Assembly (NCBI RefSeq): GCF_020509005.1
Contig: NC_063023.1
Span: 1,116,001-1,180,000, forward strand
DNA from: Fulvia fulva
Taxonomy: Eukaryota > Ascomycota > Dothideomycetes > Mycosphaerellales > Mycosphaerellaceae
Direction of reading: 5' to 3'
DNA: 64,000 bases
Shown: one piece after another, positions 19,625-31,530 of the stretch
Layout of the letters: each line of letters starts with the position of its first letter
Position numbering within the stretch: position 1 is the first letter of the stretch
Program-made: the position numbers and the translations under genes
The notes under the pieces: model-generated
What the model was told of the DNA's origin: nothing
What the model saw: the letters and a program-made list of their open reading frames with translations, nothing else
Database searches by the model: none

Positions 19625-21213
19625 TCATCCATGTCGCTTCTCGCAGCCGGGGCGACAGTCAGAGGCCAAGCAGATCTCCTGACCACGGTATGTCAAAGCC
19701 AGCTTCTCGATCGGCTTGCTCTCCTCGCGCTCACGACGTTCGCGATACTCCTCTCGAACCTGCAAGACAGTTCTGAAGTGGCGAACAACCATGTCACAAT
19801 CACCTTCGAGCGCGAAAGTCTTGAGGTTCCTGAATTGACCAAGTAGATCACTTGACAGTCTGTGGAAGCCTTTGTACTACGAGATCGTCAGTGTCAGGCC
19901 GCAAAATGAATTCAGTCATTTGTACTTACCTTCTTGATGTTGTTGTATCCTTGGTACTTGTCAAAGTGATTCTGATTGACAGAGTGCAAGAACCGCTTTC
20001 TGGCCGACGTCTCTGGTCCACACCTCGTAGTTCAATGCAACCTGCTGGAAGTTCTTGCCAAAATTCTTCATATTCAGAGTCTTGGTGAAGCCGACGAACT
20101 CATAGAGGTTGTCAAAGTGGAAGCGGTTGGCACCATAGAAGATTGGTCCAGCCTCGTTGCGAATTTGCTTGTTCACCAGAAGAAGCGCGATAGCTGTTTC
20201 CAGTGGGTAGGATCGAAGGAGAGGAGATTGGTGTTGGCTGAAGGCGAAGTCCTCACTGCGATAACCCCAAGATGAAGTTCGTGCATCGCTCTTGATGTCT
20301 CGGGTCTGAGTGAACACGTACTTCTTCTTTGGCCCATTGGTATCCTCCTTGGAGTCAGCGATGCGGATTCCTGACTTAGCATATTGAAGAACCAGTTTGT
20401 ATATCTCGTTCCTCATCTCGGCGGGTAGACGTAGAAGATATGTTGGTGCAGTCCTGGCTGAACTCGCGGCAGAAAGTGGCAAGACTGGGATGATCGTAGC
20501 TCTGCCGGTTGCCCCATCGACGAGCACAGAGTAGCCTTGATGTGTGAGCTGCTTCGTTATGGCAACTTGAGGGGGATCGATCGTGTCCACTCTCGGATGG
20601 ACTCTCTGCCTGCGTAGTAAGGCCTTGAACTGATATTCCAGTGCACGTGGTGGGAGAAGTTTGCGCAAGACGCACATGGCTTCGTCAGTAGAGGTGACGT
20701 CGCAAAAGATGGTGCCCGAAGGATCCTCTCGCCAGACCTTGAACGGTAGATCGTACTGGCAGAGCGTGTCCTTCAGCTGCTCGGAAGGGGTCTGATCGTA
20801 GTATCCGGCGTCACGACGGTGCACAAGGGCAGCGGCAACTTTGACACCCCAGTATGGGAAGAGGACTCCAATCTGTCGCTCAATGTCAGTCTCAGCCACT
20901 CCAATCTAGATCAAACAGATTGATCTTGAGCACTCACCTTGTATAGTAGCTCGTGGACTGCAATGGGGCGGTGTACGCAGATCAGCGCGATGATGGTTGC
21001 GGCCTCGAAAGATAGGTTGGGATGACTCTGGTGTCCGGCACTCTCCGCGATGCGCGAGTAGACGAGGTCTTCGGCAGTGGAGAGAGCTTCTTCCTTGCCG
21101 TGAACAACATCGAATTCATGTCGGACACCGTAAGCATGGTTGGTCGTTCGTACGCCCCCCGTCGTCATCCTGGACGGTGGTAACCGCAGTGATCCTGTCG
21201 ACGGTGTCGCCAT
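19625..21213 (-). CDS. 2EXR-type protein, paralogue 1, C-terminal region disrupted or re-spliced
   Basis: Exon 1 is 21213-20938 and exon 2 starts at 20872 (intron 65 bp, branch CTGAC); both borders are set by alignment with the tandem paralogue at 22320-23710. The joint reads HELLYK|IGVLFPYWG. The 2EXR core LPAEMRNEIYKLVL, an F-box-related helix in lineage-expanded fungal families, is followed by YPLETAIALLLVNKQIRNEA and ANRFHFDNLYEFVGF. In the direct frame the protein stops at 19961 after LALCQSESL. The true C-terminal text continues one frame over as NHFDKYQGYNNIKK. It is spliced (intron 19877-19929) to YKGFHRLSSDLLGQFRNL and ends at 19625. A 52-bp GTGTGG...CAATCAG intron would restore the frame but lacks a clear branch site. 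Otherwise the gene carries a frameshifting deletion. Confidence 0.65.
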
Positions 21214-22319
21214 GAGCTTCTGCTGTGATTGCGTAGTGCGCGCCCAGATGGTTGTCGCGACGTTACTGAGTTCTCGGCAGTGTCAAGTGGCAATGCGAAG
21301 GAGGAATTGAGTTGTGTGATCGCGGTCAGGTAGAAACAATCGAGGGGAAAGAACCACGCGGCTCTCGAGGAACCTTCCAAGACTTTTAGCAAGCGTCGTG
21401 GAAGTACCCAAGCGGGAATGAAGGCAGCGAAGCGAGAGTTGACTCGGAGGCTTGACGTTGCTCGAAGCGGTGTTAACCCGCGGCGTGGCCCCGCAATGTG
21501 AGATGACACACGTGTTTGACGCAGTCGCTCACGGGCGATGAACAGTGTCATCGGAACCTGTTACTTATAACCGCACGTGCCGAGCGCTCGTACACAGATT
21601 CATGTTGAGAGGGACACGTTAGCAAGCACTGCCGCGTTCAAGCAAACGATATTGACGGGCAACATGGACACTAAATACATGAGAATCAGTACGCCGTCTA
21701 TCTAACAGCTCTTCTAACAGCTGTACCCCGTCTCTTGAACCGCAGGCCCAAACCACGATGTCACGTAGATAGCCCAGCGGGGGCTTGGCGTTTCACATGA
21801 CAATTCAGAATGGAAGGCAAGACTTTGAAGATCGTTTGACTATGGATTCTGCGATCTGACTACTGTCTCATGGGAGCGATACATCATACGTCTGCATATG
21901 GCCAGTGACTACGCAGGCGTCGAGTCAGCTTCAGCTGAAAGTGGCGGCCTAGCTACCTGCTTCTCAGTCGCTCCTACGCAAGCATATGCCTTCGGCTTTC
22001 GGAGAAACCAAGATTCAATTGGCGACCTGGCCAGCCCGTCTCATCAATCATGTGCCTGATACATATGTAGTCTGCAGTCGAGCGAGACATTTGCAGCGAC
22101 CGCGACCGAAGCTATCCGGACTTTGGCGCGCCCAGATAGCTTGCAGAGGTGAGAGCTAGCTTTGACATGAGAAAGTCCCGCCCGATTGCTTCGATGTCTC
22201 AGTTCCCCGGTAGGCACCAACGGGCGCAGCTGTATCATGCACTACTGATCGTGTGATTTTTCGCACGCTTCTGGCTGACAGGATGCGTTCTTGCAGACAT
22301 CTTGACCTTGATAAGTGAA
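21214..22319. other. Intergenic, no gene seen
   Basis: Separates the two 2EXR paralogues. Around 21630-21660 a short stretch (GCAAGCACTGCCGCG, then CAAGCAAACGA) resembles sequence just downstream of dispersed repeat copy B near 24375, so it may hold a small repeat remnant. Nothing else was recognised. Confidence 0.4.
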
Positions 22320-23710
22320 TTACAGCTCCTGGTAATTCTTACGCGCTGCTAAAGCCGGCTTGAGGTACTGGAGGACTCCTTCGCAGATGCTTTCAAGATG
22401 GAAAGCCTTGAGGTTCGTGAAGGTCCTCTCCAGGTGCTTGCGAAGTTGCGGCAGACCCTTGAACTACATGATGTCAGCATGGTACTAAGTCCCAAGCGAT
22501 TTACGTCTGACTCACATCGTCGACCTTCTCCCAGCCCTTGTATCTCTGGAAAGTTGTCTCTCGGAGTTTCATGGACAAGTGCTCAAGCAGCTCGAGTTTG
22601 CCAAGCTCGCGAATGGCTTTGAGAGCGTGCGTTCGCTGTTGAGTTTCGTATGTGAAGTCCACCTTGCGAATATGCCCGGCATCGTTCTTGATGGTAGAGA
22701 GGAATGTGGATAGCTCCTTGAGGTTGTCGAAATGGAATCGATTGCAACCATAGAAGATACCAGAAGCCTCAACGCGGATCTCTGGACTGACCCGGAGAAT
22801 GGCTACCGCGGTTCCGAAAGGGTAGGATCGTAGCCCTGGGACTTGTTCTGGTTGCTGTCGGTTGTTGAGGTATTGATTCATTTGCAGGATCCATGGGTAG
22901 GACGGTACGTGCGCATCTTTATCGCGGGTCCTGGTGTGTATGTACTTGATGCTGCTGCCAGGATGGTGATTTCTGTTCTCGTTCATGATGTTGATGCCTG
23001 ATACTGGGTAGACAAGGACGAGCTCGTAGATGCGGTTCCTCAGCTCGGGTGGAAGCTTCATGAAGACCTTTGGCGGGATAGCGCGGGATGTAGTGACGGC
23101 AGACGTAGAGTTCTGAGCCGACACGGCCGGCTGAGTGGATGGCACTGCAGTAATCATGGCTCTGGGGGCATTTGTAGAAGGAGCGCCAAGCAAGTTGACT
23201 GCGCGACCCAGCAGCATCCGCAGAGCGCAGAAGGCGGCATCTGCAGAAGTCACTGAACATATCGCGGAAGACTCCCAGTCTTCAGTGGCGACATTGAACG
23301 GAGGGTCGTAGTAGAAGAGGGCAGCCTTCAAGCCGTGGGCAGTAGGATTGACAAACCCCATTCGCGGATAGAGCGGACCCGTTATAGCGGCGTTACCCCA
23401 AAATGGGAACAGGAGCGTGATCTATTTGTGTGTTAGCAATTAATATCATATATTTACAAGCTGCACGAGTATCCTCGGCGCCTTGACTCACCCTCATCAG
23501 CAGTTTCTCCATTGGTGCGGTGCCTCCGAGGCTGACCAGAGCGATCAGTACGCAAGCCTCGAATGGGATATTTGGTCGCGTATTCTCGTCCTTGTTCGCT
23601 GCGACTGGTTCGATAAGTAGCTTATTGCGAGTGATCTCATCGATACCGTCCAGTGCACCACATTGAAGCAGCAACAGGTCTGGGGCGACAAGATGTGATG
23701 GCCACGCCAT
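22320..23710 (-). CDS. 2EXR-type protein, paralogue 2
   Basis: Three exons, 23710-23492, 23421-22516 and 22463-22320 (introns 70 and 52 bp), encode 422 aa, and all junctions close in frame. Joints read EKLLMR|ITLLFPFWG and EKVDD|FKGLPQLRKHLERTF. The core carries LPPELRNRIYELVLVYPVSG, YPFGTAVAILRVSPEIRVEA and GCNRFHFDNLKELSTFLS, matching paralogue 1 block by block. The N-terminal part (IPFEACVLIALVSLGG) is also shared. The 2EXR motif is an F-box-like helix found in large, lineage-specific fungal families. Function is unknown; a Skp1-linked role is only a guess. This copy is intact and serves as the reference for judging its neighbour. Confidence 0.75.
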
Positions 23711-24624
23711 TGTGTATGCGGAAGGTTGGAAGGCGAGACTGCGGCGGTAATATGCGAGGGGACTCGTTGCCGGTAAGAAGTTGCTGCTGTGATCGAGATC
23801 TGTAGAAGGTAGGAGAAAGTGCTTGCCTCAAGTATAGAGTCGAAGACAAGAAATCAAGCGGCTTAAGAAGTTCGACGTCAAGAACACCTTCGTACTTGTG
23901 TGACTAGCGTGACTAGTGCCGCCGGCCCTCGTGCACATGGGCCTGAAAAGAGCCAATTGAGTCCGAAGTCGGTGTCACTGGCGTTGCACGAGGCGGCGGT
24001 GGGAAGTGACGTGATTCCGCGAGCGGAGAGGACACGAATGTGCCAGGGAGCGGTTCACGAGCAGCGGGTTCCAAGGGCTGGTGACAAAGTACATTGCCGG
24101 CTGAGGTCTCGACTTCACTTCTGAAAATGCCGTCCAACGGCGCATAACCAAAGGCTCGACGCGCTACAAGCTCAAAGGTATCGGCACGGCTTTACTGCTG
24201 AGCTATACGCCAGCGCGTTTAAGCAAAGGCCTTTGCTTCAATAATGAGTCGAAGCGCTCAGCGGCAACCAACTTTGTCACCTGGTCTCGTTCGGGTTGAG
24301 TAGCGACACATCGCCGCGAAGCGGCGCAACGGCCGTACAGCACGAGGCTGGAGGTCGGCTGTACAGACTCAGCAAGCATTGTCGCGTGACAGCAAACACA
24401 GTCGACACGATCGTGTCTGTAATCTTGATGCGACTAGCTCGAAAGATCAGGGACTGCCCAGTTCGCTCACCAATGCTGTAGGTTACTTATCGATACTGCT
24501 TGCGAACGTCTCGTTCCTGCCACACCTCGAGGCATAGCTTAGTCCTGTATCACCGCCCCATCTACTGCCCCCAACACCAAACGCCTCAAACACTAGTGCT
24601 CCACCACACTTCGGTCCTCTGCCC
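23711..24624. other. Intergenic with repeat copy B
   Basis: Contains dispersed repeat copy B (24155-24289) and GC-rich flanks. No gene is supported. Confidence 0.5.
24155..24289 (+). repeat. Dispersed repeat, copy B
   Basis: Diverged match to 16583-16719: shared blocks include GACGCGCTA, CCAGCG, GAGTCGAAGCGCTC and ACTTTGTCACC. The similarity to copy C (58769-58850) is limited to the second half. Confidence 0.55.
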
Positions 24625-27343
24625 TCACAGCCTAACACTAGCTCCAATGCTCCTCCCCTTGAACCATATCTCCTCATACCACCTCCCCAATTTGACACCC
24701 ACCGTCGCCTCGGCCCTGAGCTTCAGCGTGCCTCCGAGCGCCCTCTTGATCGCGCCATACCCGACACTCCCTAGACTCCAATCGACCGGCAGCCTTGGCG
24801 TAAGGAAGCCCTCCTCATCTGGCGTCTCAGACACTGGCGGAACACCGAAAGGTTCGTCGTAGAAGATGAGGCCAGCAGGATCGTCCTTGTAGTACGCCGT
24901 AGCGTTAACCCACTCGATGAAGAGCGTCGAATGCCGAAGAGGCGATAGTAGGAGGAAGGTAGCCGTGGAGGTAATGAGATGCATTGTTGCGTCCTCGATG
25001 AAGTGACCCTCGTCCTTGCCATCTCCGCCCCCGCCGAGGGCTGGCGCAGCGACTTCGATCGGGAAGTGGGATAGGGCACGGCCGAGGGTAGGATTTCCCG
25101 GGAAGGACTTCTCATGCATTTGGATCGTGATAGTCGTGTTCCAGCGTGAGATATATTGAGAGATAAGTTCCCGGCCGATAGCCTTCGCTCCTGGTCCACC
25201 AAGGGTCAGGGGATCGTAGATTGCTTCCACCTCGAGGAAGGAGTTGTTGCCGGTCGTGATCTCGAGGTTTCGGGCCGTGGCGTGAGCGATGAGGGATCCA
25301 TTCTTCAGGACGTGAATATCGACGTATGGGATGCTGGCGGAGTAAGGTGTTGGGTTCGTGATATTGATCTTAGCAGCAAGGTGTAGGGATGTCTCTGTTG
25401 TATTCAGGATCTTTAGGTCGACCAGTTTAGGGTGGACGGAATCTGTGATATTGCCAAGACCTTTGCCTGGAGGGTCAGCAGGGTGCTTGCCGGGAGGGAA
25501 AGGAGAAGAATGTGAGGGCGCTACACAAAATGTCTTAGCAATCTATCTACAAAAGCTATCCGACTTGCAGCCAATGCTCGACCGTTTTCAGGTCTGAGAG
25601 CTGACTTGGTAGGGATGGCGACGTACGCTTGATGGGGACTTCGCCTTCTGCTGGGATCTTCCTGGCTGTGAACTCGCCCAGTGCTGTGTCGACACTCACA
25701 TCGACTTCTGCTTGTATCTTCATAAGGACGGTCTTGCCACCGAAGAGGAGAGCTTGGATCACGTCGGTGAAGACATCTTGATCTTCGATCTCGAGAGGTG
25801 CATCCTGAACGTGGCTTTCAACCATGAGAAGTGGGCCATCTTCTTTTGATGAGTCGATTCGGGTGCTGTTGGCGTCCTGCCACTTTGTGAGATCTAGCCG
25901 ACCAAGCTTCTTGCCCTTGTAGAACACATCGGCATCGGCGCGAACACGGGCCACCGAGATGTTGAAGTTCATCTCTTCCGGCAGGGAGACCATAGCACGG
26001 ACGTTCGCACTTAGACGAGGATTCGACCCCGGGGTGTCTGGCTCTGCCCAAGGATCTGGCAAGCTGAAGTGTGTGTCTGTCAACGAGAATTTCTTGATCA
26101 GATGTCCGAAAGTACGTCCAGGAAGTGGCACCGGCACAGTGATGTCGCCCAAGAGGCCCGTCACCCAGCTAGGTGTGTCCAGCGGTGGTGAATCAGAGCC
26201 GCGCACATACACAGTCGTCTCCTTGCCACGGATGTACGATCCAAGCAGATTGTCCAGTGGCGACTTCGTCGTTCCAGGGCAGTCCTTGGTCAGGACTGAA
26301 GGCAATTGTCGAACAGTACCGGTGACATTCACTTCGACCTTCGAATTCGGGTGGATGTCAATCTCATGCGTGAGGGCGTCTGCGACCATGATCAGGTCGT
26401 CACTTTTTTCGCAATTGTCCACAAGAATCCCGAATCCGAGAGGAGGCACAGTGAACTCCACCGGGTAATCATTCTTCACCTTCAAGCTCACATCTGCTGC
26501 CATGCCCTTTCCAGACGAGATATCAATTTCTCGGACGTTCAACTTCCCGATCTTGTACTCCGGGATAGTAGGTATATCGTCGTTCGCGAAGAGCGTCTCT
26601 TGCTGTATCATCTGCTTTCCCAGGCTGATCAGTCCACTCTTGAGTGGGACGTGTGCTTTCCCAAGCACTCTTAGCTGACCCAGTCGTCCATCGATCCAGT
26701 CATTTGCGATCCTTCTAATCCCATCAACATCACCAGGTTCGAGGTCCGTCAACAAGTCGACATGTGTGATATGCCCATCCCGGATATACACTTTAATCGG
26801 CGGCACATGCGCAGTGCCCAGTACCACATTCCCATACTCCGGCAACGATACCTCCACATCTGCGTTGCCTGTCTCCGCCTCTGTCGCGATGAATGTGCAG
26901 AACCTCCCAATGTCTCGTACTGACTTCTTCTCCACTCTGCTGGAGTCCATCTTGAAGTTGCCTTGTATCCTCGCGCGTACTCCGGTCTCAATGAAGGAAT
27001 CAATTGATAGGCTCGTTGGTTCAAAGACAATTGCTTGCTGCGCATACTGCTCCACGGCGCTGGGCGCAACAAAGGCGAAGATTATGATCAAGGCGGCGGC
27101 GATGCATAGTCCCAGCAGAGCCAGTAGACTTGGCCATCTCCATTTCGCGCCATTGCCAGACTTCAGTGTCCGCAGCAATGACTCTGCTGACGTTTCGCGA
27201 TGTGGCTGGCTCTGGTCGTTGTGCTGTACTCCCTCTTCTCTCGCCAGCAAAGGTGAGGATTCTGTCGCTGCATTGTCTTCCAAGTCTCTGTCCTGGTGCT
27301 CCTCATCTTGCTGCCTATGCTCGGGCTCGCCCCCGGCGGCCAT
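24625..27343 (-). CDS. TAG1-like vacuolar membrane protein (DUF3712 repeats)
   Basis: Two exons, 27343-25627 and 25466-24625 (intron 160 bp), encode 852 aa. An N-terminal cytosolic tail of about 70 residues contains ESSPLL, an acidic dileucine signal of the type that sends proteins to the vacuole by AP-3. One membrane helix follows at about 71-93 (SLLALLGLCIAAALIIIFAF), then a large lumenal region of repeated LEA/DUF3712-type beta modules. Examples are IKVYIRDGHITHVDLLTDL, VEVNVTGTVRQLPSV and, in exon 2, ETSLHLAAKINITNPTPYS. In yeast Tag1 acts at the vacuole in terminating autophagy; homologues in moulds are longer, as here. The divergent neighbour is ornithine carbamoyltransferase, 374 bp away. 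Confidence 0.8.
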
Positions 27344-27717
27344 GGTTGATGTGATCTTTGTCGTATCCGGCTTATCGGTCGACTACGTCAGCCGTACTTC
27401 CATATCACAATGCCGTGTCCAAGATGTCGTTTCGCAGGATGTGTTGCAAGGTGTGAAAGGTCAGGTGACGACAACAGTACCTGGGCAGCGTGGGCTTCGC
27501 CTCGTTCTCGCCATGTGATCCAATCGTGCCTTCCCCCGCATCCGCTTTTGGCTAGCGTAGATCTGCACGTGGAGTGGAGCTGACCACAGCTTTGGGACAA
27601 CAGTCATGCAGGTCCAGACAACCTTTTGATGTGAAAGTGCAGTCGTACAGCTCAGCGCCCACACTCGCTGCCAAGCTGCTCTTGAGCTCCCAATCTCTGT
27701 ACCCGATCCTGCCCAGT
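27344..27717. promoter_or_regulatory. Divergent promoter TAG1-like / ornithine carbamoyltransferase
   Basis: The 374 bp between the two start codons. I looked for a TGACTCA cross-pathway-control (Gcn4/CpcA) site expected for an arginine gene and did not find a perfect copy. Confidence 0.4.
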
Positions 27718-28797
27718 ATGGAAGCGCTCCGTGCATCTGCACGACTTCTGCGAGCGGTCAGCAAGCGCTGCTACTCCGTAGCTCCGTCGACCTCGTCAAC
27801 ACCAGCGACATCACCATTCTCACCACGACACCTGCTATCGATTAGCGACCTCTCCTCGCAAGAACTCACGGCTCTCGTCCGCAATGCCGCATCCTACAAG
27901 GCCTCTACCAAGTCAGGTAGTCTCCCAGAACACCTCAGAAACAAGCTGGCAGCACAAACAGTCGCGATGATGTTCACCAAACGCTCCACCAGGACCCGTG
28001 TGTCGTCCGAGGGAGCCATCAACATGCTGGGTGGTCACCCAATGTTCCTCGGTTCGCAGGACATTCAGCTCGGTGTGAACGAGTCCCTTTATGATACGAG
28101 TGTGGTAATCAGCAGCATGGTCTCTGGCATGGTTGCGAGAGTTAATGCCCATGATGATGTTGCGAACCTGGCAAAGCATTCGCAAGTCCCCGTCATCAAC
28201 GCTCTCTCCGATCTCTACCACCCACTTCAGACGATCGCCGACTTTCAAACCCTCCTCGAAGCATTCCCAACTACGCAGACATCCTCCAGCACATCTAGCC
28301 TCGGATTAGAAGGCCTCAAGATCGCATGGATCGGCGATGCCAACAACGTCCTTTTCGACCTAGCAATCGGTGCCGCAAAGTTGGGAGTGGAAGTCGCAGT
28401 AGCAACACCGAAGGGCTACGAGATCCCTGATTTCATGCGCGATATCATCAAGAGCGCCTCGCCAACCTTCAAGCTCACCGAGACGAATGTTCCTGACGAG
28501 GCGGTGAAGAATGCGGATATTCTGGTGACGGACACCTGGGTTAGCATGGGTCAGGAAGAGGAGGCGAAGAAGAGGATGAAGGCGTTTGAGGGCTTTCAGA
28601 TCACGAAAGAGATGGCTCAGCGTGGTGGTGCGAAGGAAGGCTGGAAGTTCATGCATTGCTTGCCGAGACATCCTGAGGAGGTGGCCGATGAGGTGTTCTA
28701 CAGCCCAGCCAGCCTCGTCTTCCAGGAAGCTGAGAACCGTCTGTGGGCCGCGTTGAGTGCTTTTGAGGCATTCTTCGTCAACAAGGGCAGACTCTGA
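27718..28797 (+). CDS. Ornithine carbamoyltransferase, mitochondrial
   Basis: Makes citrulline from ornithine and carbamoyl phosphate in arginine biosynthesis. Single exon, 359 aa. The N-terminus MEALRASARLLRAVSKRCYS is an arginine-rich mitochondrial presequence. The carbamoyl-phosphate loop FTKRSTRTR lies at about 86-94, DLYHPLQ holds the HPxQ motif, and HCLPRHPEEV at about 313 is the ornithine-binding loop with the catalytic cysteine. LKIAWIGDANNVLFDL starts the second domain. The length is normal for fungal argB/ARG3 enzymes. Start 27718 is the ATG that begins the presequence; the open frame upstream has no better ATG. Confidence 0.96.
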   Translation: MEALRASARLLRAVSKRCYSVAPSTSSTPATSPFSPRHLLSISDLSSQELTALVRNAASYKASTKSGSLPEHLRNKLAAQTVAMMFTKRSTRTRVSSEGAINMLGGHPMFLGSQDIQLGVNESLYDTSVVISSMVSGMVARVNAHDDVANLAKHSQVPVINALSDLYHPLQTIADFQTLLEAFPTTQTSSSTSSLGLEGLKIAWIGDANNVLFDLAIGAAKLGVEVAVATPKGYEIPDFMRDIIKSASPTFKLTETNVPDEAVKNADILVTDTWVSMGQEEEAKKRMKAFEGFQITKEMAQRGGAKEGWKFMHCLPRHPEEVADEVFYSPASLVFQEAENRLWAALSAFEAFFVNKGRL

Positions 28798-29118
28798 GCT
28801 GGCAGGGCAAGAAAGTAGATACTGCTAGTGTGAGTTCGTGAAGCGAAGGACGACCATCTGGACATCACAGATGGCAAGCTGTGCTCGAGTTGCCTCCCGG
28901 GGCACATGCTGGAGCACAGCCTCTGTTCAGCACGTTGCATGTCTTCGACACCGTTGCTGCCTTCGCATCGCTTATCTGCAGGTATCGTTACACGGCATTT
29001 TGTGGCTGTGGCTATGCCGCCATCACCCTCTCTCAGCTCATTAGCATGGCTTTCATTTTCAACCTCGCTCAGCCCATTCTTTTGTCCTTTGTCGACTGAA
29101 TTTTGCAGCGTTAACACC
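28798..29118. other. Intergenic, no gene seen
   Basis: Short spacer between two plus-strand genes; shadow frames only. Confidence 0.5.
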
Positions 29119-31530
29119 ATGGCAGAACTCGTGGGCATCGCTGCAGCAGGGGCCGGCTTTGCATCTCTCATCCTCCAACTTGGCGAATCCGCAGCGCAGC
29201 TTAAGAAGCTTGGCGACGACTACAAGGGCGCACCCGATACACTTCGAAATACTGCATTCATGGTTGAAACTATGCAACAGCTGCTACAGCTAATCAAAGA
29301 TGACCAAGAAGAGCAAGATGGAACCAGAGGCTCAGATCTTCTTGATCGGTGCATTGACATGTGCCGACAGAGTCTCCGACACATGTCGCGCGTAATGACG
29401 AAGCTGGAGGAGACTATGCAGCGTTCGACGTGGAGAGGCAAGCTCCGGACTGCTTTTGACGATAAGCAGCTTGAGCAGTTATGTACGGAGCTCAACCGGG
29501 CAACGAATGTGCTTGTCTTTGGTTATCAGTATTTTGTTCAGTAAGTGCTCTATCAGGCTCTGCACTCGTCTGACCTTGACATCATCTGACGTACACACCC
29601 AGGGAACAACAGAGGCGTGAGCGCGAACGTGATCGGGAGATTGTACTTCAGCAGATCGCGTTACTTCCTGGACTTATACTACCTCAACAGCACCGTGACT
29701 TATGCCGTACGACTACTGAGTGCTTTGCATCGACAAGTGATGTTAAGACCGCCAGCACCACCTCGCGGATTCTATCCACCAACACTGATGACCACAGATG
29801 GCGTGGTGCAAGGCAGTGCAGTAGACGCAAAGCTCCTTATCGGACAAGATGGACTGTCCATGTGCGACCCTGGCTCGTCGCCTGGTCGTGGAATATCTCG
29901 ATGAGGTACTCCCAGGTTGGCTGGAACTTACACTATCGTACGGATCACCTTGTGGCGGATGACTCGCCCGTGTTCTACTTTGCAGAGCGAGGCGATCTGG
30001 CAGCGGTCCAGAAATTGTTCAATGGCGGCATGGCCAGGCCGAATACATACCGCAATAGGTATGGATATGGCGAGAGTCTTTTGGAGGTGAGTAGCAGTGC
30101 CCTGGTTTCCTATCTTTTGCACTCATCATGTACAGGTGGCTATTCAATCCGAAAGTGTGGACCTCTGTAGGTACATTTGGGGCCGACTAGAAAACGACGA
30201 GCATGCATGGAAGCTCTTGTCATGGAAGGCCGGAGTTCCTCCCAGATATACGGACCTTTGCCGTCTTCTGTTCGACGGCGCTGATCTTGAGGTAGATCTT
30301 CGCGATGGCGAGTACTGGAGGGCTCTCATGCACCTGATCGCTGTCGAACCACATACTTGTCAACAGTTCACACAAGAACAACTTCGGCATATTTGCATCA
30401 AGTTTGGGTTCGACTGGACCTGTGTCCATCTTTGGACTCCGCGGCAGACGTCTTTCAAAGACTTCATGCGGTCATTTGGCTGGGACGAGCTCGACGACGA
30501 CTTCACATCTTACCGAACGGCATCTGGAGGAACGTGGTTGCACGAGTTGTTCGACAAATCCTTTATCAATCACGAATGGAAGTGGGCACAGATACAAGGC
30601 TTTGTGCGTGCCCTCATCCAAGCTGGTATCGATGTCAACGTCCAGGACGACGACGGGAATACCTGCCTCCGCATTATGTTGTGCAACGCCCCTGGACTAT
30701 CTCCTGACAGCCGAAGATTGATACTGGTTCAAGGTGCGCTCACTTGGTGGGTTGACGCTTTGCGTGACACCGGTTTCTTGCTCGAAGCCTATGGGAAAAT
30801 CGAGGCCAGTCTGGAAGGGTCTATACACGATCCGACGTCGCGCAAATGTTTCTCGTTCGAGGATCGCAACCTTCTATATCGAGTTCGTTTCGGGCCAGCG
30901 GTTAGTGACTGGACCTTCTCTGTTCATCGAATTCACAGAATACCGGTGTACGAGCTCTGTGTCCCTCCAGGTGGCTGGACTACTTGTCTCTCCGATCGTG
31001 TTCCATCGCAGATCTGCTGGCAACCAAGTTCCGAGGATGTATCGAGTGAGTACTGGCATCGCAAGGCAGTTGTGAGACTTGTTGGTCCGTATGCCAGTAG
31101 AGCCGAGGCTCCAGTATCTCGTACCACGCTCGACGATGCTTGTCACCTTACGCAATTGTTGCGTCCAAAGTATTGGCCTATGAGCTGCCAGCGGAGCCAT
31201 AGTCAGCCTCCTCTCGACCGCTGCGCAAGACACGATAAGATTGCCGATTACGACTCTGCGGCCAGATCTGATATGACACGGGTTTATTCAGGTCTGCACT
31301 GGTGTGACATGGGTCTTGGCATTGGGATTCGACGCGGGATATATCCTGAGGGGCTTTCGGGACGTTTGGGGGATCTTGATCTGCGTGCGTGCTTGAGACC
31401 CAATCATGCTGAGATATCAGCCAGACTATCAGACGTGATTCACAAAAGCATGCAGATCCATCGCCAGGCGTACATAACCAGAAGAAACGCGGAACACACT
31501 TTGCGACGCTTAGATCGAGGAAGGCAGTGA
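29119..31530 (+). CDS. Protein with fungal STAND N-terminal domain, no NACHT or NB-ARC module seen
   Basis: Three exons, 29119-29540, 29603-30086 and 30136-31530 (introns 62 and 49 bp), give 766 aa with exact frame closure. Residues 1-140 (MAELVGIAAAGAGFASLILQ, CIDMCRQSLRHMSRVMTKLE) match the helical N-terminal domain shared by many fungal STAND/NLR-like and ankyrin proteins. A charged linker (RRERERDREIVLQQIALLPG) follows. A C-terminal half has weak ankyrin-like segments such as YFAERGDLAAVQKLFNGG, VAIQSESVDLCRYIWG and LIQAGIDVNVQDDDGNTCL. No Walker A or NACHT motif is visible. Such proteins are implicated in non-self recognition and cell death in fungi, but the role here is unknown. Codon use is ordinary. 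Confidence 0.75.

Noticed and set aside
20873..20899. ATG at 20899 (MAETDIERQ) as start of 2EXR paralogue 1
   Set aside because: The segment lies within an intron bounded by GTGAGT and a CTGAC branch site; the paralogue shows that exon 2 begins at IGVLFPYWG and exon 1 starts at 21213.
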